In this document: positions 1 through 5,185 of the stretch, piece after piece | Layout of the letters: the number at the start of each line of letters is the position of its first letter | Position numbering within the stretch: the first letter of the stretch is position 1 | Assembly: GCA_020252865.1 (NCBI GenBank) | Contig: JADCCH010000099.1 | Span: forward strand, 1-5,185 | DNA length: 5,185 nucleotides | Direction of reading: 5' to 3' | DNA from: Methylobacterium sp. | GTDB taxonomy: Bacteria > Pseudomonadota > Alphaproteobacteria > Rhizobiales > Beijerinckiaceae | The notes under the pieces: model-generated | The model's input: the letters and a program-made list of their open reading frames with translations, nothing else | Told to the model about the DNA's origin: nothing | Databases searched by the model: none | Position numbers and translations under genes: made by a program

Positions 1-785
1 GAGAACACGTCGAAGGCCGCGCCCGCGACATGGCCGGACTTGATGGCTTGCGCAAGGGCTTCCTCGTCCACGAGGCCGCCGCGCGCGCAGTTGATGATGC
101 GCACGCCCTTCTTCGTCTTGGCCAGCGCCTCGCGCGAGAGGAGGTTCCGGGTCTGCTCGGTCATCGGCACGTGAAGCGTGATGACATCCGCACGGGCGAG
201 CAGCTTGTCGAGTTCAACCTTCTCCACACCCATGGCGACGGCGCGCTCCGGGGTGAGATAGGGATCATAGGCAATGACCTTCATGCCGACGCCGATCGCC
301 TTGCGGGCGACGATCGAGCCGATATTGCCCGCGCCGATGAGGCCGAGGGTCTTGGCTTCCAGCTCCACGCCCATGAAGCGGTTCTTTTCCCACTTGCCGC
401 CCTGCGTGGAGACATCCGCTGCCGGGATCTGGCGGGCCAGCGCGAACATCAGCGCGATCGCGTGTTCGGCGGTGGTGATGGAATTGCCGAAGGGCGTGTT
501 CATCACGATCACGCCCCGTGCCGTGGCGGCGGGAATGTCCACATTGTCAACGCCGATGCCGGCGCGGCCAATCACCTTGAGTTTTTTCGCACTTTCGAGA
601 AGCTTCGCCGTGGCCTTCGTGGCCGAGCGGATGGCGAGGCCATCATAATCGCCAATCATCGCGGCGAGCTTGTCCTTGTCCTTGCCGAGCGCGGCATCGA
701 AGGTCACGTCGATACCGCGATCCTTGAAGATCTGCACGGCGGCGGGGGAAAGGGCGTCGGAAATCAGAACGCGGGGTTTGGTCAT
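1..785 (-). CDS. serA: D-3-phosphoglycerate dehydrogenase, N-terminal half (3' end outside window)
   Basis: SerA oxidises 3-phosphoglycerate to 3-phosphohydroxypyruvate with NAD+, the committed cytoplasmic step of serine synthesis. The window holds the first 261 codons, roughly half of the usual 525-530 residues of the long form; the C-terminal regulatory part lies outside. The start ATG at 785 is preceded by a GAGGTGAT ribosome binding site. Residues 1-100 form the start of the substrate-binding domain, with RAGIGVDNVD at 74-83. The Rossmann nucleotide-binding domain follows, with GAGNIG at 151-156 and the NAD-selecting Asp174 in AYDPY. NCARGGLVDE at 232-241 contains the catalytic arginine, Arg235. 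The catalytic Glu and His should come just after the cut at FDVF. It lies 132 bases after serC on the same strand, consistent with a serC-serA operon. Long versus short SerA cannot be decided here. Confidence 0.97.
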   Translation of the reverse strand, partial: MTKPRVLISDALSPAAVQIFKDRGIDVTFDAALGKDKDKLAAMIGDYDGLAIRSATKATAKLLESAKKLKVIGRAGIGVDNVDIPAATARGVIVMNTPFGNSITTAEHAIALMFALARQIPAADVSTQGGKWEKNRFMGVELEAKTLGLIGAGNIGSIVARKAIGVGMKVIAYDPYLTPERAVAMGVEKVELDKLLARADVITLHVPMTEQTRNLLSREALAKTKKGVRIINCARGGLVDEEALAQAIKSGHVAGAAFDVF

Positions 786-800
786 GGGATCACCTCGATG

Positions 801-909
801 TGTCTTTCCCGACGTGCCGCAGGGCCCGGGCGGGAATCCAAAGGGAAAAAGGGGCGGATTGGGCAGGAAAGGATTCCGGTTCACGCCTTTCGGCGCGCCG
901 GGAATGACA
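801..909. repeat. Inverted pair of 39-base interspersed-repeat-like units between serC and serA
   Basis: Two 39-base units face each other across a 31-base spacer. Unit A (801-839, plus strand) starts TGTCTTTCCCG and ends CGGGAATCC. Unit B (909-871, minus strand) starts TGTCATTCCCG and ends CCGGAATCC. Aligned without gaps, 29 of 39 positions match, and identity is highest at both ends. Each unit can also fold on itself through TTCCCG and CGGGAA. The spacer (840-870) is strikingly purine-rich, with only 4 pyrimidines in 31 bases. The TGTCATTCCCG...CGGGAATCC layout resembles short intergenic palindromic repeats common in proteobacterial genomes; that assignment is from general knowledge, not a search. 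It fills nearly all of the serC-serA gap, so a serC-serA transcript would carry a large stem here. It might stabilise or attenuate the message, or be only a mobile-repeat relic. Confidence 0.7.
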
Positions 910-917
910 GCTTTGCC

Positions 918-2096
918 TCAGAGCTTCGCGAGTTCGGTCGCGAAGGCGTATTCGATCCAGGGCAGCAGCGCCTTCACGTCGCGCGCCTGCACGGTCGCAC
1001 CGCACCAGATCCGGAGACCCGGAGGGGCATCGCGATAGGCCCCGAGGTCGAGGCCGGCGCCGGCCTTCTCGATGATGCCCACCACGGCCTTGGCGAAAGC
1101 TGCCTGCCGGTCCGCCGAGAGCGCGGTCACCTTCGGATGCGTGAACTTCAGGCACACGCTCGTATTGGAACGGGTCTTCGGCTTCATCGCGAGGAAGTCG
1201 ATCCAGTCGTTGGCCTTCACGAAATTCGCGATCACACGGGCATTGGCGTTGGCGCGCTTCATCAGGCCGTCGAGGCCGCCCACCTTCTTCGCCCATTGCA
1301 GCGCGTCGATGTAATCCTCGACGCAGAGCATGGACGGGGTGTTGATCGTCTCGCCCTCGAAGATGCCGGCGATCAGCTTGCTGTTCGAGGTGAGGCGGAA
1401 GATCTTCGGCAGCGGCCAGGCCGGCTTGTAGCTTTCGAGGCGGGCAACCGCGCGCGGGGAGAGGATGAGCATGCCATGGGCTGCTTCGCCGCCCAGCACC
1501 TTCTGCCAGGAGAAGGTCGTGACATCGAGCTTCGCCCAATCCAGATCCTGCGCGAAAGCGGCGGAGGTGGCGTCGCAGATGGTGATCCCCTCGCGATCCT
1601 CAGCGATCCAATCCGCATCCGGCACACGCACGCCCGAGGTCGTGCCGTTCCAGGTGAACACGATATCGCGCTTCTTCGTGTCGATCTTCTTGAGGTTCGG
1701 GAGTTCGCCGTAGCCGGCGGTCACGACTTCCGCATCCGCGAGCTTCAACTGCTTCACAGCATCCGTCACCCAGCCTTCGCCGAAGGATTCCCAGGCGAGC
1801 AGCGTTACGGGGCGGGCGCCCAGCATCGTCCACATCGCCATTTCCACCGCGCCTGTATCCGAGGCTGGAACGATGCCGATCCTGTAATCGGCCGGAACCT
1901 TCAGCACCTCACGGGTGAGGTCAATCGCGAGTTTGAGCTTATCCTTGCCGATCTTCGCGCGGTGCGAGCGGCCAAGCGGGGCGTCATTCAGGGCTTTGAG
2001 GGACCAGCCGGGGCGCTTGGCGCAGGGGCCGGAGGAAAAGTTCGCAACGCGCGGCAGATTTGCGGGCACCGTTGCGGCAGGCGCGGTCTTCGTCAT
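918..2096 (-). CDS. serC: Phosphoserine aminotransferase, 392 aa
   Basis: SerC is a PLP-dependent cytoplasmic aminotransferase that converts 3-phosphohydroxypyruvate and glutamate to phosphoserine and 2-oxoglutarate. It may also serve pyridoxine synthesis. It belongs to the longer alphaproteobacterial type rather than the roughly 360-residue E. coli type. Numbered from the ATG at 2096, [10 protein letters not shown] is at 20-29 and the family motif GRSHRAK is at 42-48. Asp175 in ICDATSAAF should contact the PLP ring nitrogen, and Lys199 in SWQKVLGG should form the Schiff base. An in-frame ATG at 2111 would add five residues (METLL), but AAGG lies directly against it. The ATG at 2096 has GGAG nine bases upstream, so I prefer it. 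The gene follows a terminator and a structured leader, so it probably begins its own transcription unit with serA. No broken or missing key residue is visible. Confidence 0.97.
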   Translation of the reverse strand: MTKTAPAATVPANLPRVANFSSGPCAKRPGWSLKALNDAPLGRSHRAKIGKDKLKLAIDLTREVLKVPADYRIGIVPASDTGAVEMAMWTMLGARPVTLLAWESFGEGWVTDAVKQLKLADAEVVTAGYGELPNLKKIDTKKRDIVFTWNGTTSGVRVPDADWIAEDREGITICDATSAAFAQDLDWAKLDVTTFSWQKVLGGEAAHGMLILSPRAVARLESYKPAWPLPKIFRLTSNSKLIAGIFEGETINTPSMLCVEDYIDALQWAKKVGGLDGLMKRANANARVIANFVKANDWIDFLAMKPKTRSNTSVCLKFTHPKVTALSADRQAAFAKAVVGIIEKAGAGLDLGAYRDAPPGLRIWCGATVQARDVKALLPWIEYAFATELAKL

Positions 2097-2100
2097 CAGC

Positions 2101-2150
2101 AATGTCTCCATCCTTGCAGATGGGTGTCTTCCGTTGGGGGAAGATGACCC
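2101..2150 (-). ncRNA. serC leader RNA motif (cis-regulatory), two hairpins
   Basis: Read on the minus strand, hairpin 1 pairs GGGT (2150-2147) with ACCC (2125-2122) and TCTTCC (2144-2139) with GGAAGA (2132-2127). This gives ten pairs around a small internal loop, with CCCAAC as terminal loop. Hairpin 2 pairs CCATC (2123-2119) with GATGG (2112-2108) around a six-base loop and covers part of the GGAG ribosome binding site. The two hairpins share bases 2122-2123, so full formation of one costs the other two pairs. A serC leader motif whose last stem overlaps the ribosome binding site has been described upstream of serC-serA in alphaproteobacteria; position, size and layout here match. The ligand or sensing mechanism is not visible. 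I saw no convincing -35/-10 pair between 2151 and 2242, only a T-rich tract (about 2198-2210 read on this strand). Confidence 0.72.
2106..2109 (-). promoter_or_regulatory. serC ribosome binding site (GGAG) that decides the start
   Basis: On the minus strand GGAG is followed by nine bases and then the ATG at 2096. The upstream in-frame ATG at 2111 overlaps the purine run itself and has no properly spaced site of its own. The GG of this site is paired in the second leader hairpin, so its accessibility could be controlled. Confidence 0.7.
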
Positions 2151-2242
2151 GTGTCGGGGCTACGCCTGTTTCGCGACAAATACAACCGCTTCTCGGCAAA
2201 AAAGAAAATCTTCCTTCCACGCCTGCCCGGGCACTAACGAGA

Positions 2243-2266
2243 AAGGCGCGGATTTCTCCGCGCCTT
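2243..2266 (-). terminator. Intrinsic terminator of the outer-membrane protein gene
   Basis: On the minus strand AAGGCGCGGA, a GAAA tetraloop and TCCGCGCCTT form a perfect ten-pair stem, followed by TCTCGTT. It starts 26 bases after the stop codon of the barrel gene and before serC. The T-tract is interrupted, so termination may be incomplete, but stem and loop are strong. It separates the barrel gene from the serC-serA unit. Confidence 0.8.
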
Positions 2267-2292
2267 CGGGATCGTCGAAAGGGTGGCGCCGC

Positions 2293-3108
2293 TCAGTATC
2301 TGCGAGCCAGCGGCCCCGGCGCATAGGCGATTGGCGCATCCGCAAAGACATAGCGCAGGCCAACCTTGAGGTCATGGCTCTCGACGTTCCTGATCCGGGC
2401 GTTGAAGGGGGTGCAGGCTAACGCACAGACGATGCGGCCGGTGGTGATGTTGCCGATATGGAGGTAGCGATACGCGGCTTCGGCCTTGAGGTTTGCGGTC
2501 AGATCATAGCCGAGACCGGCATGGATCGCCCAGGCGAAGCGCGTCTCGGCCCTGTTCGAGGCCGAGCCCGAGTTACCCGCGAAACCACCGAAGCCGGTAT
2601 CCTTGACATCGGAGGTCATCATCGTGGCGAAGCCGATACCGCCGCCGATGAATGGCGTGATACGGTTCCAGGTGCCAAGATCGACATAAGCGTTCGCGAG
2701 GCCGACGAGGCCCGAGATCTTGCCGCTCAGCAAGTTCTGGCCCGCCGGCGGGCCCACGGTGTCGCTGATGATCCGGAAGCGCGAGGGGAAGCGATATTCG
2801 ATCGTGGCGTCGGTGCGGAGGAATGAATTGAACTGGTAGCCTGCGCCGACTGCGCCGAAGCCCGTCGCATCGACCGAGCTCACAACGGTGGTCGAACCGG
2901 CCCGAGTCGTCGCGGCGCTCGAATAGGCGTGGATGCCCGTGCCGAGATCGCCGCGCAGATAGAAGCCGCTGCCGACATCAATCTGGGCTGGCGGGGGGGC
3001 CAGCATTGGGGGTGGCGGCGGATGGCCGAGCATGTCGGCGGCGAAAGCCGTTCCGCCCGAAAGCGCGGCGGCCAGGCCTGCGAGGCGGAGCGTCGTGAGG
3101 CGCAGCAT
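2293..3108 (-). CDS. Outer-membrane beta-barrel protein (porin/Omp25-like family), 271 aa
   Basis: This is a small outer-membrane barrel protein of the OmpA-like/Omp25-type superfamily common in Hyphomicrobiales; I cannot give it a specific name or substrate. Residues 1-23 are a classical signal peptide (MLRLTTLRLAG... ending TAFA), with predicted cleavage before Ala24. A proline-rich stretch follows at about 30-40, then alternating strands beginning GFYLRGDLGTG (48-58) and recurring through YQFNSFLRTDATIEYRF (91-107), ITPFIGGGIGF (150-160) and AEAAYRYLHIG (209-219). The last strand, LKVGLRYVF (247-255), looks like a BAM recognition strand, but 16 more residues follow and end in Tyr271. Cys228 and Cys232 fall in what is probably the last surface loop. 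AAGGA lies upstream of the ATG at 3108. The gene has a CtrA-type box upstream and its own terminator downstream, so it is likely monocistronic. A structural or adhesive role is as plausible as a pore. Confidence 0.88.
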   Translation of the reverse strand: MLRLTTLRLAGLAAALSGGTAFAADMLGHPPPPPMLAPPPAQIDVGSGFYLRGDLGTGIHAYSSAATTRAGSTTVVSSVDATGFGAVGAGYQFNSFLRTDATIEYRFPSRFRIISDTVGPPAGQNLLSGKISGLVGLANAYVDLGTWNRITPFIGGGIGFATMMTSDVKDTGFGGFAGNSGSASNRAETRFAWAIHAGLGYDLTANLKAEAAYRYLHIGNITTGRIVCALACTPFNARIRNVESHDLKVGLRYVFADAPIAYAPGPLARRY

Positions 3109-3194
3109 GGTTCTTTCCTTCGTTTTCGATCCGCCACGCGATGCGCACAGACGTGGCCACAGGAATCAGACGAGGAAACCCTGCCGGAAAACGG

Positions 3195-3222
3195 TTAAGG
3201 GCGGATTAAGCTTAACTGTTAA
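3195..3222 (-). promoter_or_regulatory. CtrA-type box (TTAA-N7-TTAAC) in a cluster of four TTAA motifs
   Basis: Four TTAA motifs occur at 3195-3198, 3206-3209, 3212-3215 and 3219-3222. The first two are separated by exactly seven bases. Read on the minus strand, the pair is TTAATCCGCCCTTAAC, a perfect match to the CtrA consensus TTAA-N7-TTAAC. The next pair forms the ten-base palindrome TTAAGCTTAA (3206-3215). The box ends 86 bases upstream of the barrel-gene ATG. A GANTC site (GAATC, 3163-3167), the CcrM methylation target, lies between, though one such site is expected by chance. CtrA control of cell-envelope genes is well known in alphaproteobacteria; control of this gene is inference. No clear -10 element was found. 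Confidence 0.55.
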
Positions 3223-3243
3223 CCCTAACAAAGGGTAAAGGAA

Positions 3244-3259
3244 CGGCATTGCCCTGCCG
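3244..3259 (-). terminator. Weak terminator-like hairpin after glmM
   Basis: On the minus strand CGGCA, a six-base loop GGGCAA and TGCCG form a five-pair stem, followed by TTCCTTTACCC. It lies 55 bases after the glmM stop codon. The stem is short and the T-tract is broken, so this is only a candidate; glmM may read through into the barrel gene. Confidence 0.3.
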
Positions 3260-3314
3260 CGGCCCCTTCAGACGCCTTGTTCGCGCGCAGGACAGGGGGC
3301 ATGGCAGAGGCCGA

Positions 3315-4655
3315 TCAGGCTGCCTTCGCAATCACCGCGCAGACGTCATCGACCACGCGCGCGACGAGGTCGCGATCATCGCCCTCGGCCATCACGCGGA
3401 TCACCGGTTCCGTGCCCGAGGGGCGAATGACCAGGCGACCGCCCTTGCCCAGGCTCGCGCGGATCGTCTCGATGGCCGCGGAAACGCCGGCATCCTTCAG
3501 CGGCTGTCCGCCAGCGGTTTTCACGTTCTTCAGGATCTGCGGCAGCGGCTCGAAGCGCCGGCAGATCTCGCTCACCGGGCGGCCTTCCTTCTGCACCACG
3601 GCCAGCACTTGAAGGGCCGCGATCAGGCCGTCGCCGGTGGTGGAGTAATCCGAGAGGATGATGTGACCGGATTGCTCGCCGCCAACATTGAAGCCATGCT
3701 CGCGCATGTGCTCCAGCACATAGCGATCGCCGACGGTGGTGCGCGCGAGGCTGAGGCCCAGGCCTTCGAGATGCCGCTCGAGCCCGAGATTGGACATGAT
3801 GGTAGCCACGAGGCCCGGCTTCGAGAGGCGTCCGTCCTGGTGCCAGCTCTCGGTGATGACGGCCATCAGCTGGTCGCCATCCACCACATGGCCCTTCTCG
3901 TCGACGAGGATGACACGATCGGCATCGCCATCGAGCGCGATGCCGATATCGGCGCGCATCTCGCGCACCTTCTGCTGCAGCGCAAGCGGAGCCGTGGAGC
4001 CGAGATCGCGGTTGATGTTGAAGCCATCGGGCTCGACGCCCATCGGGATGACTTCTGCGCCCAGTTCCCAGAGGGCTTGCGGCGCGACCTTGTAGCCTGC
4101 ACCATTCGCGCAATCGATCACGATGCGCAGCCCGTCCAGCTCCATGTTGCGGGGCAGGGTGCGTTTGGCGAATTCGATATAGCGCGCCTGCGCGTCATCG
4201 ATGCGCCTTGCGCGGCCGATCTGACCCGAACCGGCGAGCCGGTTGGACAGATCGGTCTCGAGCAGTTCCTCGATCGCGAGTTCCACGACATCCGAGAGCT
4301 TGTAGCCATCCGGGCCGAACAGCTTGATGCCGTTATCCTCGTAGGCATTGTGCGAGGCGGAGATCATCACGCCGATATCGCAGCGCATGGAGCGCGTGAG
4401 CATGGCCATGCCGGGTGTGGGGATCGGGCCTGTGAGCATCACATCCATGCCGATGGAGGTGAATCCGGCCACGAGAGCATATTCGATCATGTAGCCGGAG
4501 AGGCGCGTATCCTTGCCGATCAGCACGCGATGGCGGTGTTCGCCCCGCTTGAAGACGAGGCCCGCCGCCTGCCCGACCTTGAGGGCGAGTTCGGGCGTGA
4601 TCTTGCCATTCGCCCGGCCACGTATGCCATCGGTGCCGAAATACTTGCGTGCCAT
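3315..4655 (-). CDS. glmM: Phosphoglucosamine mutase, 446 aa
   Basis: GlmM interconverts glucosamine-6-phosphate and glucosamine-1-phosphate in the cytoplasm, feeding UDP-GlcNAc to peptidoglycan and lipopolysaccharide. It is complete and of usual family length (about 445-450). The N-terminus [13 protein letters not shown] is typical. The catalytic phosphoserine is Ser101 in MISASHN (97-103). The Mg2+ loop DGDADR is at 242-247, the sugar-binding GEQSGH at 326-331, and the phosphate-binding RPSGTEP at 411-417. All four signature elements are intact. GGGGAAA lies just upstream of the ATG at 4655. It follows ftsH by 131 bases on the same strand, an arrangement shared by many alphaproteobacteria. 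The enzyme family is activated by phosphorylation of the active-site serine; no regulator is visible here. Ala replaces the Pro found after SASHN in E. coli, which is not unusual. Confidence 0.97.
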   Translation of the reverse strand: MARKYFGTDGIRGRANGKITPELALKVGQAAGLVFKRGEHRHRVLIGKDTRLSGYMIEYALVAGFTSIGMDVMLTGPIPTPGMAMLTRSMRCDIGVMISASHNAYEDNGIKLFGPDGYKLSDVVELAIEELLETDLSNRLAGSGQIGRARRIDDAQARYIEFAKRTLPRNMELDGLRIVIDCANGAGYKVAPQALWELGAEVIPMGVEPDGFNINRDLGSTAPLALQQKVREMRADIGIALDGDADRVILVDEKGHVVDGDQLMAVITESWHQDGRLSKPGLVATIMSNLGLERHLEGLGLSLARTTVGDRYVLEHMREHGFNVGGEQSGHIILSDYSTTGDGLIAALQVLAVVQKEGRPVSEICRRFEPLPQILKNVKTAGGQPLKDAGVSAAIETIRASLGKGGRLVIRPSGTEPVIRVMAEGDDRDLVARVVDDVCAVIAKAA

Positions 4656-4701
4656 GTGCGGTTTCCCCGTCGCCGGATGCCCGGCCCGGCCTTTTTACAG
4701 T

Positions 4702-4749
4702 CTTCAGGCGTGCCTGAAGCGCGGCGGAGTTTCAAGTCCGCCACGCCTG
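4702..4749 (-). promoter_or_regulatory. Alternative stem-loops in the ftsH-glmM spacer
   Basis: Three inverted repeats share bases. CTTCAGGC (4702-4709) pairs with GCCTGAAG (4712-4719), realistically seven pairs around a CGTG loop. GGCGGA (4723-4728) pairs with TCCGCC (4737-4742). Alternatively CAGGCGTG (4705-4712) pairs perfectly with CACGCCTG (4742-4749), which excludes the first hairpin and overlaps the second by one base. No T-tract follows on the minus strand (the next bases are ACTGTAAAAAGG), so this is not a standard terminator of ftsH. A smaller GCCGG/CCGGC hairpin (4672-4685) lies closer to the glmM ribosome binding site. Possible roles are mRNA processing, 3'-end protection or attenuation; none is proven. 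Confidence 0.4.
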
Positions 4750-4786
4750 CCTGCCCAAGGCAATGTTACCCGGAAGAGGTTCGCCT

Positions 4787-5185
4787 TCACCCTTGCGGGG
4801 CAGGCTCCATGCCGCCATCCGGGGCCTGCGGCTTGTGCTTGCCCGTGGAAGGCACGGCCGAACCGCGGGGGGTCTTGGGCTCGTCCGGGTCCTGCCGGTC
4901 GGGGCGCTTGCCCTTCATCAGGTCACGAAGTTCGTCGCCCGTCAGGGTCTCGAATTCAAGCAGGGCCTGGGCCACCGCTTCGAAATCATCCTTGTTTTCC
5001 TGGATGATCTTGCGTGCCGTGGTTTCGCCATCCTCGACGAGCTTGCGCACTTCCTGGTCGATCAGCTTGGCGGTTTCATCCGACATGTTGGTGGTCTGCG
5101 CCACCGAATGGCCGAGGAAGACCTCCTGCTGGTTCGAGGCATAGCGGACGCGGCCAAGCCTTTCGCTCCTCCCCCATTCCATCAC
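4787..5185 (-). CDS. ftsH: ATP-dependent zinc metalloprotease FtsH, C-terminal end (5' part outside window)
   Basis: FtsH is an inner-membrane AAA+ zinc protease that degrades unneeded membrane proteins and regulatory proteins. Only its last 132 codons are present. The reading frame is open to the window edge, so the ATG near 5182 is internal and not a start. Numbered from the first visible codon, WGRSERLGRVRY (4-15) and EVFLGHSVAQ (21-30) match the M41 peptidase region, and MSDETAKLIDQEVRKL (34-49) the helical part after it. LLEFETLTGDELRDLM (75-90) is the usual last helix pair. The final 42 residues are a charged, proline-rich tail with RGSAVPSTGK (107-116), a pattern of alphaproteobacterial FtsH tails. 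The AAA+ domain, HEXXH site and transmembrane helices lie outside the window. Residues 2, 6 and 9 differ from the usual MVT-WG(M/F)SEKLG pattern. Downstream is glmM. Confidence 0.95.
   Translation of the reverse strand: MMEWGRSERLGRVRYASNQQEVFLGHSVAQTTNMSDETAKLIDQEVRKLVEDGETTARKIIQENKDDFEAVAQALLEFETLTGDELRDLMKGKRPDRQDPDEPKTPRGSAVPSTGKHKPQAPDGGMEPAPQG

Noticed and set aside
30..2147. A 705-codon plus-strand open frame covering serA, the spacer and serC.
   Set aside because: It is antisense to two well-conserved enzymes, and its translation shows no recognisable domain and is rich in His, Arg, Gly and Ala. High GC in third positions commonly leaves such frames free of stops.
2224..2233. Ten-base perfect palindrome TGCCCGGGCA between the terminator and serC.
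   Set aside because: A single GC-rich palindrome with no flanking extension and no known operator match is compatible with chance.
4333..4355. Ala instead of Pro after SASHN in the GlmM active-site loop.
   Set aside because: The catalytic Ser101, His102 and Asn103 are intact, and this position varies among alphaproteobacterial GlmM proteins as far as I recall.
4672..4695. Plus-strand hairpin GCCGG/CCGGC followed by CCGGCC and TTTTT, resembling a terminator.
   Set aside because: No plus-strand gene ends here, and the T-run does not directly follow the stem.
3249..5144. A 631-codon plus-strand open frame opposite glmM and ftsH.
   Set aside because: It is a shadow of glmM and ftsH in the opposite frame, with no domain seen and no independent support.
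5177..5182. ATG/GTG codons at the window edge as a start of a small 132-residue protein.
   Set aside because: The frame is open to the edge and the sequence matches the interior of FtsH, so these are internal codons of a truncated view.

Overview
The window reads as GC-rich chromosome of an alphaproteobacterium, most likely a member of the Hyphomicrobiales (Rhizobiales). The evidence is the roughly 390-residue alphaproteobacterial type of SerC, the FtsH tail with its GSAVPSTGK segment, the ftsH-glmM gene pair, a small outer-membrane barrel with a proline-rich N-terminus, and a CtrA-type TTAA-N7-TTAA site. I cannot fix the genus.

Every gene I can support is on the minus strand, so the transcription order runs from high to low coordinates. 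First is the 3' end of ftsH (5185-4787, open at the window edge), a membrane AAA+ protease. Next is complete glmM (4655-3315), phosphoglucosamine mutase for UDP-GlcNAc supply. Then comes a 271-residue outer-membrane beta-barrel protein (3108-2293) with its own intrinsic terminator, then serC (2096-918), phosphoserine aminotransferase. Last is serA (785-1, open at the window edge), 3-phosphoglycerate dehydrogenase. SerA and SerC catalyse the first two steps of serine synthesis and look like one operon. FtsH, GlmM and the barrel protein share an envelope theme.

The gaps (about 130-210 bases each) hold most of the non-routine signal. Ahead of serC are two overlapping hairpins, the second covering the ribosome binding site; this fits the serC leader RNA motif known from alphaproteobacteria. 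Between serC and serA is a pair of 39-base repeat units in inverted orientation. Upstream of the barrel gene is an AT-rich cluster of four TTAA motifs containing a perfect CtrA-type box. Between ftsH and glmM are inverted repeats that can pair in two mutually exclusive ways.

I found no mobile-element gene, CRISPR array, tRNA or rRNA, and no clearly new multi-gene system. The very long plus-strand reading frames are antisense shadows of the minus-strand genes.
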